Below, piece after piece: positions 25,872-33,415 of a stretch of 50,864 nucleotides of DNA (positions within the stretch are counted from its first letter, which is position 1; every line of letters begins with the position of its first letter). The notes under the pieces are model-generated. The model ran no database searches. It saw only the letters and a list, made by a program, of their open reading frames with translations, and was not told where the DNA came from. The translations under genes were made by a program, and so were the position numbers. This stretch comes from Clostridia bacterium (GTDB taxonomy: Bacteria; Bacillota; Clostridia; Oscillospirales; CAG-272): assembly GCA_017453205.1 (NCBI GenBank), contig JAFTKO010000027.1:1-50864 (forward strand), in the 5' to 3' direction.

Positions 25872-25948
25872 CTTACGGAGGTTTAGCACTTAACCACAAG
25901 CCCGAGGGATGCTTCGGACGTATGGTTAAATGCTGATCCAACCGTAAG
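25872..25948 (-). promoter_or_regulatory. Long leader hairpin upstream of pnp
   Basis: On the minus strand CTTACGG (25942-25948) pairs with CCGTAAG (25872-25878), and within it AGCATTTAACCA pairs with TGGTTAAGTGCT. In enteric bacteria pnp mRNA has an RNase III-cleaved leader stem that PNPase uses for autocontrol; the same role here is an inference from position and shape. Confidence 0.6.
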
Positions 25949-25963
25949 ACTGCGGGTGGCGGA

Positions 25964-26019
25964 CCGAAAAAGAGACAGGGAGCGAGGGCAGTGACGTGTG
26001 CCGCTGCTCTCCGCTCCCT
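25964..26019 (-). terminator. Terminator after rpsO
   Basis: AGGGAGCG (minus strand, 26012-26019) pairs with CGCTCCCT (25977-25984); an inner GC-rich portion and the following CTCTTTTTC support termination, with pnp reached by read-through or its own promoter. Confidence 0.7.
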
Positions 26020-26028
26020 ATGCAAGTC

Positions 26029-26292
26029 TTATTTTCTGAGTCCGAGCTTGCTGACGATCGCACGGTAACGCTCGATGTCTACCTTTTGCAGATAGTTGAG
26101 CAGGCTTCTTCTCTGACCGATCATCTTTTGAAGACCGCGGCGGCTGTGGAAGTCCTTTTTGTTGGCTTTCAAGTGCGTGGTCAAGTTGTTGATACGGGAA
26201 GTCAGAATGGCGATCTGAACTTCGGGAGAGCCTGTGTCTCCTTCATGGGTAGCGTACTGTTCGATGAGGCTGAGCTTTTCTTCTTTTTGCAT
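26029..26292 (-). CDS. rpsO: 30S ribosomal protein S15
   Basis: Primary 16S rRNA-binding protein of the small subunit, 87 residues. Conserved segments are [35 protein letters not shown] and the C-terminal [16 protein letters not shown]. The ATG chosen (MQKEEKLSL) stands eight bases after AAAGGTG; a GTG four codons earlier is inside that ribosome site and was rejected. A full promoter and a structured leader lie upstream, and a terminator plus pnp lie downstream. Confidence 0.98.
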   Translation of the reverse strand: MQKEEKLSLIEQYATHEGDTGSPEVQIAILTSRINNLTTHLKANKKDFHSRRGLQKMIGQRRSLLNYLQKVDIERYRAIVSKLGLRK

Positions 26293-26343
26293 TGGTTTAT
26301 TCACCTTTCTTTTATTTTTGGCGTTTCACACAGCAATCGGTGG

Positions 26344-26389
26344 GTGAACAGCCGTCTGTAACGGCCTCGTATCCGATAACCGAGTTCAC
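26344..26389 (-). promoter_or_regulatory. Structured leader of rpsO
   Basis: Within the transcribed leader GTGAAC pairs with GTTCAC and an inner GCCGT pairs with ACGGC. S15 commonly represses its own translation through leader RNA structures that differ between phyla; this is a candidate. Confidence 0.45.
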
Positions 26390-26402
26390 GTCATACACTT
26401 AT

Positions 26403-26431
26403 ATTATACCACATCTTTTTTGTTTTGTAAA
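26403..26431 (-). promoter_or_regulatory. Promoter of rpsO
   Basis: Minus strand: TTTACA (26426-26431), 17 bp, TATAAT (26403-26408). The remainder of 26293-26633 holds the rpsO leader, this promoter and the lactate dehydrogenase upstream region; no other gene is seen. Confidence 0.8.
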
Positions 26432-26567
26432 TAGTTTTTTGAATTTTTACCGAGTTTTTTCAAGTATTTTTTCGACGTTTTTCCTTTTTCATATGTAAAA
26501 ACAGCCAATACGATGCGGAATGTATCAAATTGCGCCGATGATGGCAGAATAGAAAACGAAAAAAGCT

Positions 26568-26600
26568 GATATCATGACAAACTCACCTTTTCATGATATC
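26568..26600 (+). repeat. Perfect 10-bp inverted repeat before the lactate dehydrogenase gene
   Basis: GATATCATGA (26568-26577) and TCATGATATC (26591-26600) with a 13-base spacer. It could be a leader hairpin or an operator; it is not a Rex-type TTGTGA/TCACAA site. Confidence 0.65.
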
Positions 26601-26633
26601 AATATCCATCATAAAGAAAACGGAGAAGCACCG

Positions 26634-27620
26634 ATGAAGATCGCATTTTTTGACGCAAAAAGCTATGACAAGCCCTCCTTTGAAAAATACGGCAAGGAGA
26701 ACGGGATCGCCTTTAAATATTTTGAGACAAAGCTCAATGAGGACACCGCGGAGCTGACACACGGATTTGACGGTGTGTGTGCATTTGTCAACGATACGGT
26801 AAACGCCGCCGTCATTGACCGCTTGGCTGACAACGGGATCCGCCTTGTGGCTTTGCGGTGTGCGGGCTTTAACAATGTGGATCTCCGTCACGCACGGGAA
26901 CGCGGTGTGCATGTTCTGCGCGTTCCCGCGTACTCGCCCTACGCCGTCGCGGAGCACGCCGTGGCAATGCTTCTTACCTCGATCCGCCGTATTCACAAGG
27001 CATATATCCGTACCAAGGATTTTAATTTCAGCCTCAATGGACTGACGGGCTTTGATCTGCACGGCAAGACGGTGGGCGTCATCGGTACGGGAAAGATCGG
27101 GCGGGTGTTCATCGATATTTGCCGCGGCTTTGGGATGAGGGTCATTGCCTATGACAAATATCCCGCCGAGAACAGCGACATTTGCTATGTTTCACCCGAG
27201 CGCCTGTTTGCAGAGAGTGATATTATTTCGCTTCACTGTCCGCTGACAGACGAGACCTACCATATCATCAATGCCGAGACGATTGCCATGATGAAAAAGG
27301 GTGTGGCGCTGATCAACACCTCACGCGGTGCTTTGATCGACGCCGATGCGCTCCTGGAGGGGATCAAATCACGCAAAGTGGGTGCGGCGTGCCTCGATGT
27401 TTACGAGGAGGAGTCGGATCTGTTTTTTGAGGACTTTTCGGGACACATCGTGGAGGACGATACGTTGGCACGCTTGATCTCGATGCCGAACGTGATTGTG
27501 ACCTCGCACCAAGCCTTTTTGACCGAGGAAGCGTTGGATAATATCGCGGAAACCACGGTGCGTAATATCAAAACCTTTGCCGCAACGAACGCTTGCGAGA
27601 ATGAGTTGAGCTATCACTGA
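26634..27620 (+). CDS. D-lactate dehydrogenase-like 2-hydroxyacid dehydrogenase
   Basis: NAD-dependent D-2-hydroxyacid dehydrogenase, 328 residues, close to fermentative D-lactate dehydrogenases such as LdhA. The Rossmann motif is GVIGTGKIGRVFIDICRGFG with the NAD-selecting aspartate in VIAYDKYP. The catalytic triad is visible as Arg in NTSRGALIDADAL, Glu in CLDVYEEE and His in TSHQAFLTEEAL. RCAGFNNVDL and AYSPYAVAEHAVAM are typical of the D-LDH subgroup. The ATG used follows CGGAGAAG; an upstream in-frame ATG falls in the inverted repeat. Its end overlaps the convergent AraC gene by seven bases. It would reduce pyruvate and recycle NADH. Confidence 0.92.
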   Translation: MKIAFFDAKSYDKPSFEKYGKENGIAFKYFETKLNEDTAELTHGFDGVCAFVNDTVNAAVIDRLADNGIRLVALRCAGFNNVDLRHARERGVHVLRVPAYSPYAVAEHAVAMLLTSIRRIHKAYIRTKDFNFSLNGLTGFDLHGKTVGVIGTGKIGRVFIDICRGFGMRVIAYDKYPAENSDICYVSPERLFAESDIISLHCPLTDETYHIINAETIAMMKKGVALINTSRGALIDADALLEGIKSRKVGAACLDVYEEESDLFFEDFSGHIVEDDTLARLISMPNVIVTSHQAFLTEEALDNIAETTVRNIKTFAATNACENELSYH

Positions 27621-28378
27621 TAAAGCTTTTGCTTCCATTCTCTCGGAGATATCCCGGTTGACTTGCGGAAGGAGCGGTAAAACGCAGAAAAATCGCGGTA
27701 ACCCACCGAGTCGGCAACCTGCTCGACCGAAAGTCCCGTGTTATCGAGCAACCATTGCGCGTGCTCCATACGCACCTGTATCTGATATTGGTGCGGCGTG
27801 ATGCCGTATTGTTTTTTAAAGATTCGCGTCAGATAGTCGCCCGCATATCCGAAACGGTGCGCTAGCTCCTCGGTGGTCACCGTTTCCGCGTAACGTGAGC
27901 GCAGATCGTTGCGGATCAGGCGCGTAATGTGCGCTTGCTCGTCATGGTGCGAGGCTTCCGTCCACAGCTCGCTGAACACACGGTTCATGTAGGCGTTGAG
28001 CAAAAAGGGACTGCCGTTGTGAGACTGAAAGAGCTGTTCAAATATGCCAAGCAGAGGCTCCAAGGTCTTTGCTTGAAACCGCCCGCGCAAAGGAAGCCGT
28101 TCTTCCTCACTGTAAGACCCGCAAAATTCGATATAAAAATAGGTCGGCGGTTTTTCCAAGGGGACACCTTCCTGTAACAAATTGTCACGCTGAATGTAGT
28201 ATTCTCCCGCGCAGAGTTCAATGATTTTTCCGTCCTCCCGAAAACGAAGAACTCCGTCTCTCATAAGGATCAGTACGCTTTTTTGGGTACAAACGCGCGT
28301 GACGTGTATCTCGCCCGGCTCAAATACCTTGGTGGAACAGGCAAGGAACTCGGGCGGCGGTGAAAAATCGAGCGTCAT
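27614..28378 (-). CDS. AraC family transcriptional regulator (GH127 locus)
   Basis: A 254-residue regulator. The cupin-like sensor domain is about 1-140 (FEPGEIHVTRVCTQKSVLIL; ELCAGEYYIQRDN), and the two-helix-turn-helix domain about 155-250 (TTEELAHRFGYAGDYLTRIF; LSVEQVADSVGYRDFSAFYR; FRKSTGISPREW). The start is the ATG nine bases after GGAGG, 32 codons inside a longer open frame. It is divergent from the GH127 gene and is its likely sugar-responsive regulator. Promoter TTGACA/17/TATAAT is present. Confidence 0.92.
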   Translation of the reverse strand: MTLDFSPPPEFLACSTKVFEPGEIHVTRVCTQKSVLILMRDGVLRFREDGKIIELCAGEYYIQRDNLLQEGVPLEKPPTYFYIEFCGSYSEEERLPLRGRFQAKTLEPLLGIFEQLFQSHNGSPFLLNAYMNRVFSELWTEASHHDEQAHITRLIRNDLRSRYAETVTTEELAHRFGYAGDYLTRIFKKQYGITPHQYQIQVRMEHAQWLLDNTGLSVEQVADSVGYRDFSAFYRSFRKSTGISPREWKQKLYQ

Positions 28379-28462
28379 ATCATAGAGCCTCCATAAAGTC
28401 GGTTTTTGCAATCTTTTTTTCGGATACGGCAATTGCATTTCCGTTGCGGTTTTGATATCATA

Positions 28463-28491
28463 ATTATACAGCACAAAAAAACAAATGTCAA
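28463..28491 (-). promoter_or_regulatory. Promoter of the second AraC gene
   Basis: Minus strand: TTGACA (28486-28491), 17 bp, TATAAT (28463-28468), full consensus. Confidence 0.85.
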
Positions 28492-28526
28492 GAAATTCAA
28501 TCGGATTTTTCGGAAAGGATCAAAAA

Positions 28527-30380
28527 ATGAAAGCATCTGCGTATCGGTTTTTTACAAGTCAAGAAATTTCACCGCGCGGCTGGCTCAAACGTCAGCTGGA
28601 GCTCGAAGCCGAGGGACTTTGCGGAAATTTGGACAAGGTGTGGCCCGATGTCCGCGACAGCAAGTGGATCGGCGGCGACCGCGAGGGATGGGAGCGTGTC
28701 CCGTATTGGCTCGACGGTTTTATCCCGCTGGCATACCTTTTGGACAATGATGATATGAAGGCGCGCGCAAAGCATTACATCGACCGTATTCTTTCGTCTC
28801 AGTGTGAGGACGGTTGGATCTGTCCCAACGGGGAGACGCCGCGGGAAGAATACGACATCTGGGCAATTCACTTGATCTCCAAGGTGTTGGTGGTCTGGCA
28901 TGATTGCACGGGGGACCAACGTATCCCCGAGGTGCTTTACCGCATGATGAAGAATTTTTACGAGCTGATTCTCGCTGACGGTGTCAAGATTTTCAACTGG
29001 GGACAGTACCGTTGGTTCGAGGGCTTTATCGCGCTCAATTTTCTCAAGGAGCGCTATCCCGATGAGGCTTGGATCACCGAGCTTGCCAAGCTCCTCAAAA
29101 AGACGGGCACCGACTATGGTGCGGTTTTGGAAACATGGAAGCGCCCCTTGAACAAATGGACCTATTACACCCATGTGGTCAACCTTGCCATGATGCTTAA
29201 ATCCGAGGCGGTTTCCAATGCGCTTTTGGGAGAGGAATACACCGATATCGCAGAGCATTTTTACCGTACACTGATGGAATACAACGGTATGGCGGCGGGG
29301 ACCTTTACAGGGGACGAGTGTCTTGCGGGGGTCAGCCCCATCCAAGGCACCGAGCTTTGCGGTGTGGTGGAGCTGATGTACTCCTTTGAGTGGCTTTATG
29401 CTTGCACGGGCGACGCAAAATGGGCGGAGAGATTGGAGCGTGTCGCATTTAACGCACTGCCTGCAACGATCTCCGACGATATGTGGACACATCAATATGT
29501 GCAAATGACCAATCAAATCAATTGTACCACCATTCCCGGCAAGCCGATCTTCCGTACCAACGGCAGTGACGCACACGTATTCGGATTAGAGCCGAACTAC
29601 GGTTGCTGTACCGCCAATTTCGGTCAAGGCTGGCCCAAGCTGGCGCTCTCCGCGTTCATGAAAGCCGATGACGGATTGGTCAATGCCGTGGCGATCCCTA
29701 CCGAGGTCAACACCGCGTGGAACGGAGTTCCCGTCAAGGTGACGCTGGACACCTCCTATCCTTTCCGCAACTGCTTTACCTACAAGGTTTATGCCGAGAA
29801 AAAGACCTCCATGAAATTGCGCGTGCGCGTACCTTCCTTTGCAAAGAACGTCACTGTCAACGGCAAGCCCACGGCAAAGCGTGCGCAGCTGGTCTTTGGC
29901 GGCTTTGAAGCGGGGGAGACTGTGATTGAGATCTCTTATGAGACCGCGCCCGTGCTCACCGCGCGTCCCAACCGCTTGTATACCGTCAATTGCGGTTCTT
30001 TGCTCTTCGCACTTCCTGTGGAAAGCGAGTGCGAAATGCGTGAGTATATCAAACAGAATGTAGAACGCAAATTCCCGTACTGCGATTACGAGATCTGCGG
30101 GATTTCGGATTGGAATTTTGCATTTGCCTCCCGAGATTTGCAGGTCGAGGAACGCGAGATGCCAAGTGATTACCCGTTTTCTTCACAAAACCCGCCTGTG
30201 GTGGTTCACGCCGCGCTTTGCCATATCGATTGGGGCTTTGAGGATGGCTACGATACGGTTTGCGCCAAAGTTCCCAACCGGCGCAAGGCACTGGACGCCC
30301 CTCAAAAGCTGACGCTTTATCCCTACGGCTGTGCAAAGCTCCGTATGACCGAAATGCCTTTGGTCAAAAGTAGGGAATAG
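28527..30380 (+). CDS. GH127-family beta-L-arabinofuranosidase-like hydrolase
   Basis: A 617-residue protein of the GH127/DUF1680 group, whose characterised members release beta-L-arabinofuranose from plant hydroxyproline-rich or pectic arabinan side chains. The (alpha/alpha)6 barrel covers about 1-430: W-rich start (WLKRQLELEAEGL; VPYWLDGFIPLAYLL). The metal and nucleophile residues typical of the family are present: Glu276-x-Cys278 in GTELCGVVELM and the Cys360-Cys361 pair in YGCCTANFGQG. A beta-sandwich follows. No signal peptide is seen, so it acts in the cytoplasm on imported oligosaccharides. The start is seven bases after AAAGGAT. The exact substrate is not predictable. Confidence 0.88.
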   Translation: MKASAYRFFTSQEISPRGWLKRQLELEAEGLCGNLDKVWPDVRDSKWIGGDREGWERVPYWLDGFIPLAYLLDNDDMKARAKHYIDRILSSQCEDGWICPNGETPREEYDIWAIHLISKVLVVWHDCTGDQRIPEVLYRMMKNFYELILADGVKIFNWGQYRWFEGFIALNFLKERYPDEAWITELAKLLKKTGTDYGAVLETWKRPLNKWTYYTHVVNLAMMLKSEAVSNALLGEEYTDIAEHFYRTLMEYNGMAAGTFTGDECLAGVSPIQGTELCGVVELMYSFEWLYACTGDAKWAERLERVAFNALPATISDDMWTHQYVQMTNQINCTTIPGKPIFRTNGSDAHVFGLEPNYGCCTANFGQGWPKLALSAFMKADDGLVNAVAIPTEVNTAWNGVPVKVTLDTSYPFRNCFTYKVYAEKKTSMKLRVRVPSFAKNVTVNGKPTAKRAQLVFGGFEAGETVIEISYETAPVLTARPNRLYTVNCGSLLFALPVESECEMREYIKQNVERKFPYCDYEICGISDWNFAFASRDLQVEEREMPSDYPFSSQNPPVVVHAALCHIDWGFEDGYDTVCAKVPNRRKALDAPQKLTLYPYGCAKLRMTEMPLVKSRE

Positions 30381-30398
30381 ATTTGTTTTTTTAAAAGA

Positions 30399-30432
30399 AA
30401 AACGGGGAACCGCAAGGACAGCGGTTTCCCGA
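30399..30432 (+). terminator. Hairpin after the GH127 gene
   Basis: GGGGAACCGC pairs with GCGGTTTCCC around a short loop, 20 bp after the stop; the T-run is weak. Confidence 0.55.
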
Positions 30433-30482
30433 GACTGTAGGCAAAACGAACGAGTTTCGTCAGTTTGCTGAAAGGTTTGGTC

Positions 30483-30648
30483 GAGCTTTTTCAAAAGCTC
30501 GCGCAGTGGAGGGCGCGGAGCCCTCCTCGCGCTCCGCAGAGCGCGAAATTCCTCTTTCGGCGCTGTGCCCACTTGTGGGCATCGGTCGCTTGCGACCTTT
30601 TCTTCTTTGCAAGCTTTTTCTTTGCGCCTATATGGTCAAAGAAAAAGC
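30483..30648. repeat. Row of six consecutive hairpins in a gene-free stretch
   Basis: In the 369-bp gap before the NUDIX gene: GAGCTTTT/AAAAGCTC (30483-30500), GGAGGG/CCCTCC (30508-30526), CGCGCTC/GAGCGCG (30528-30545), TGCCCAC/GTGGGCA (30566-30581), GGTCGC/GCGACC (30584-30597) and GCTTTTTCTTTG/CAAAGAAAAAGC (30613-30648). All stems are perfect. No gene is seen. Confidence 0.7.
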
Positions 30649-30749
30649 GACTAAAGATTTTTTGCAATTTGATATTTTTTGTACCTTTGGCCTATACTCT
30701 AGGGAACCCATAAGGATTTTTTGTATGAGGGAAAGAGAAAAAAACAAAA

Positions 30750-31220
30750 TTATGCTTCGATCTGTTTTCCGTTGAGAACTGCCGCGGTCAGCGTTTCTCC
30801 TTGGTAGACAAGCTTGAGCGAGAAAAACGGTTCATTGGTGTCGAGAAGACGCAGGAAGATGCGGTCGCCCTCCCAAAGAGTAAGGTCAAAGAGGTGCCTT
30901 TTATCGATCCATGCAAGCTCACCTTCGTCGCATTCTTTCAGCTCCCCCGTCCAATCGGTGCAGGTGAACAGGTGCATGTATTCGGTGGGGTAGAGGTCGG
31001 AGACGAACGTGACGATACCGCGGTAACGCAAATCTTGTGCGTTCAGTCCCGTTTCTTCCAGCATTTCGCGGCGGACGCAGTCCTCGGGGCTTTCCTTGTC
31101 CTCAAATTTTCCGCCCACCCCGATCCATTTGTCACGGTTTTCGTCATTGACCTTTTTGACGCGGTGGAGCATCAGATATTTCCCGTCGCGTTCGGGGTAG
31201 CATAGCGTTGTCATTTTCAT
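30750..31220 (-). CDS. NUDIX hydrolase (MutT/8-oxo-dGTPase-like)
   Basis: A 156-residue NUDIX protein. The catalytic box is complete: GGKFEDKESPEDCVRREM continuing LEETGL at about 37-60, with the metal-binding R-E-x-x-E-E pattern. The N-terminus (TTLCYPERDGKYLMLHRVKK) and the downstream CDEGELAWIDKRHLFDLTLW match the mutator-type and human MTH1-like subgroup that hydrolyses oxidised purine nucleotides. The start ATG overlaps the stop of the AlkD gene (ATGA). With AlkD it forms a small DNA-maintenance operon. The exact nucleotide substrate is uncertain. Confidence 0.92.
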   Translation of the reverse strand: MKMTTLCYPERDGKYLMLHRVKKVNDENRDKWIGVGGKFEDKESPEDCVRREMLEETGLNAQDLRYRGIVTFVSDLYPTEYMHLFTCTDWTGELKECDEGELAWIDKRHLFDLTLWEGDRIFLRLLDTNEPFFSLKLVYQGETLTAAVLNGKQIEA

Positions 31221-31927
31221 GCGTTGCCTCTTTCCTGCCGCTTCAGCGTTTTGAGATGTTTTTTGGTTTCGGCGGGGACGCGGAAGCTTTCCACCGCTTT
31301 TTGGATCGCTTTGTTGTGCACCCACGGTGTCAACTTTTCCTGTATCAAATAGGGGAGCGCGGCGTCGTATTGCTTGACCAGCGCGATGCTGAACAGCCAA
31401 GCCTGTGCCATGCGGACATAGTAATCGTCATGCTTGACACGTGCGGCGGCGTCGAGCACCTCGGGAGAAAACAACGGTGCATCGAGATACCACGAGGTTA
31501 GGCGCACCAAGCCGTAGCGGATGGTATACACCTTGTCCGAGGCGAGCCACACCAAAATGCGTTCCCATAGGCGTTCGGGCTCCTTTCGGAGCACCTTGGG
31601 ACAGAACATATCGCAGGTTGCCCAATTGTCGATATAGGGGAGAAAGATCTCCACGCCCGCGATCGCTTGGTCAAAATCCCGGATGCGGTCAAGGAGCGCG
31701 CCGTGGAGATTATTTTCATCATAATAGTCGTGCGGCAACGATAACAGGAACGCTTTTGCCGCCTCACTTCCCGCAAGCCTTCTTGCATAAGCACGCAGTG
31801 CGGGGGTGCGGACACCGATGAGGCGTTCTGCGGGAACGGTTGGCATCAGCTTGCCTTGAAAGGCGGCATAACTCTGATCCCCCAAGGCAAACAGGTCGGC
31901 TTGTATTTGGTTTTTATAGGAGCTCAT
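31217..31927 (-). CDS. AlkD-like DNA glycosylase (HEAT-like repeats)
   Basis: A 236-residue all-helical protein of the AlkD/DNA_alkylation family, which excises bulky or positively charged N3/N7-alkylpurines. The entry RLIGVRTPALRAYARRLAGS, then YYDENNLHGALLDRI, FLPYIDNWATCDMFCPKVLR and ESFRVPAETKKHLKTLKRQ line up with the HEAT-like array; the DNWATCD segment includes the conserved Trp and Asp near the lesion site. GGAGGTGAG precedes the ATG; a TTG just upstream is less likely. The NUDIX gene begins in its stop codon. Promoter TTGCAA/17/TATAAT lies just upstream. Confidence 0.9.
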   Translation of the reverse strand: MSSYKNQIQADLFALGDQSYAAFQGKLMPTVPAERLIGVRTPALRAYARRLAGSEAAKAFLLSLPHDYYDENNLHGALLDRIRDFDQAIAGVEIFLPYIDNWATCDMFCPKVLRKEPERLWERILVWLASDKVYTIRYGLVRLTSWYLDAPLFSPEVLDAAARVKHDDYYVRMAQAWLFSIALVKQYDAALPYLIQEKLTPWVHNKAIQKAVESFRVPAETKKHLKTLKRQERGNA

Positions 31928-31950
31928 CAACTCACCTCCGCTCGTCTATT

Positions 31951-31979
31951 ATTATAGCAGAAGTTCAAAGGGATTGCAA
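31951..31979 (-). promoter_or_regulatory. Promoter of the alkD-NUDIX operon
   Basis: Minus strand: TTGCAA (31974-31979), 17 bp, TATAAT (31951-31956). Confidence 0.75.
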
Positions 31980-32112
31980 GTCGGTTTTCTCTGTTTTCGC
32001 CCAGAATCCGAAAAAAAGTAGTACGGGACCCTAAAAAAACCGGCTTTTTTAAAAAAATTTATATTTTGCTAAAAAATTAACAATTTTTTTGAGAAAAAAT
32101 TTTCATAACATC

Positions 32113-32141
32113 TTGATTTTCCGAAAAGAATATATTACAAT
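32113..32141 (+). promoter_or_regulatory. Promoter of pfkA
   Basis: TTGATT (32113-32118), 17 bp, TACAAT (32136-32141) in an AT-rich region. Confidence 0.65.
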
Positions 32142-32209
32142 ATATTAGGAATAGAAAAAAGCAGTATCCCCCTGTCCGAAAATTGGGGAAGAGGAGAGGT
32201 CGTTCAAGT

Positions 32210-33286
32210 ATGGCAGTATTCAGAAAAATCGGAATTTTAACATCCGGCGGTGATGCCCCCGGAATGAATTCCTGCGTGAAAGCAGTGGTTAACAAGGCAC
32301 TTTCAATGGGCATCGAAGTGGTTGGCGTTGTTGGCGGCTACGCGGGCTTGATCAAGGGTGAGTTGATTAACTTGACTCACAACAGTGTAAACAATGTTGT
32401 GGGTATGGGCGGAACCTTTTTGTACTCCAGCCGGTGCCCCGAGTTCGTGACCGAGGAGGGGATGCGTATTGCAGTGGACACCTGCAAGAAAAATCACATC
32501 GACGCTTTGGTTTGTGTCGGCGGTGACGGAACTTTCCGCGGGGCTACCGATATGACTTTCCATGGGATCCCTTCCATCGGATTGCCCGGAACCATTGATA
32601 ACGACATTACCGCAACCGACTATACCATCGGTCTCGACACGTCGATCAATACCACCGTACAGCTCATCGACAATCTGCGTGACACCTGTGAGTCTCACGC
32701 GCGTTTGAACGTGGTGGAGGTCATGGGACGTGGCTGCGGTCAGATCGCTCTCTATGCGGCGATCGCATCCGGTGCGGTTGCAGTGGCGATTCCCGAGGTC
32801 CCGTTTGATGAGGCTGCGGCATTTGAAAAGATTCGCAAGCTCCGTGACAACGGCAAACGCAGTATGATCGTTGTCGTCTCCGAGGGTGTGTTCAATCCCG
32901 ACGGCACTCCGTACTCCGAGACGTTGGCAAAGAAGATCCAAAAGGAGACCGGCGTGGAGACCAAGTTTATGCGCACGGCTCATGTCGTTCGCGGCGGCAG
33001 ACCTACTATGAAGGACCGTACCACCGCCACGGAAATGGCTGTGAAAGCGGTTGAGATGTTGGTGGAAGGTAAGAGCAACGTGGTGATGTGCGAGCTGGAC
33101 GGCGAGATCGTTGCGCTCGATATCGCGTTTGCGCTCATTGCCGATCGTATGTATAAAAATAAGCTGAAGCCCGGCGACCTTGACAAATTTACGCCCGAGC
33201 AGATCGAGGAAATGAAAGCCCTCACCGCAAAGCGTACCGCCGAGCTGCAAAGACTTTACAAGATCGCGTCCGACGTCAGCTTCTGA
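32210..33286 (+). CDS. pfkA: 6-phosphofructokinase
   Basis: Glycolytic phosphofructokinase, 358 residues (ATP-type enzymes are about 320; the extra length is mainly at the C-terminus, after PGDLDKFTPEQIEEMKALTA). GILTSGGDAPGMNSCVKAVV is the phosphate-binding start. CVGGDGTFRGA has Gly after GGD, which favours ATP over pyrophosphate as donor (pyrophosphate enzymes usually have GGDD). PGTIDNDI carries the catalytic aspartates, and VVEVMGRGCGQIALYA is the substrate loop. The start was placed about ten bases after GAGGAGAGG. Monocistronic, ended by hairpins. Confidence 0.95.
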   Translation: MAVFRKIGILTSGGDAPGMNSCVKAVVNKALSMGIEVVGVVGGYAGLIKGELINLTHNSVNNVVGMGGTFLYSSRCPEFVTEEGMRIAVDTCKKNHIDALVCVGGDGTFRGATDMTFHGIPSIGLPGTIDNDITATDYTIGLDTSINTTVQLIDNLRDTCESHARLNVVEVMGRGCGQIALYAAIASGAVAVAIPEVPFDEAAAFEKIRKLRDNGKRSMIVVVSEGVFNPDGTPYSETLAKKIQKETGVETKFMRTAHVVRGGRPTMKDRTTATEMAVKAVEMLVEGKSNVVMCELDGEIVALDIAFALIADRMYKNKLKPGDLDKFTPEQIEEMKALTAKRTAELQRLYKIASDVSF

Positions 33287-33301
33287 TATAAGAAAATACT
33301 T

Positions 33302-33333
33302 GGGGTGTTGCAAATTCCTTTGCGGCACCCCGT
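33302..33333 (+). terminator. Hairpin just after pfkA
   Basis: GGGGTG plus GCAAA pairs with TTTGC plus CACCCC. No T-run; it may protect the mRNA end ahead of the main terminator. Confidence 0.55.
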
Positions 33334-33364
33334 GTTTGGCGTTATATTACCAAAAGGATGGATA

Positions 33365-33410
33365 AAAAACCGTTCCCCACTTTGTAACACACAGTGGGGA
33401 ACGGTTTTTT
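33365..33410. terminator. Bidirectional terminator between pfkA and the esterase gene
   Basis: AAAACCGTTCCCCACT pairs with AGTGGGGAACGGTTTT, 16-bp perfect stem, with A and T runs on either side. Confidence 0.92.
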
Positions 33411-33415
33411 TGCAA

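Noticed and set aside
23847-25886. Very long open frame (679 codons) on the plus strand opposite pnp
   Set aside because: It is the mirror of the pnp coding sequence. The product is rich in Gly, His, Val and Asp with no recognisable domain, has no ribosome site, and pnp itself is certain.
26568-26600. Inverted repeat before the lactate dehydrogenase considered as a Rex redox operator
   Set aside because: Rex sites are TTGTGA-type dyads; GATATCATGA/TCATGATATC does not match.
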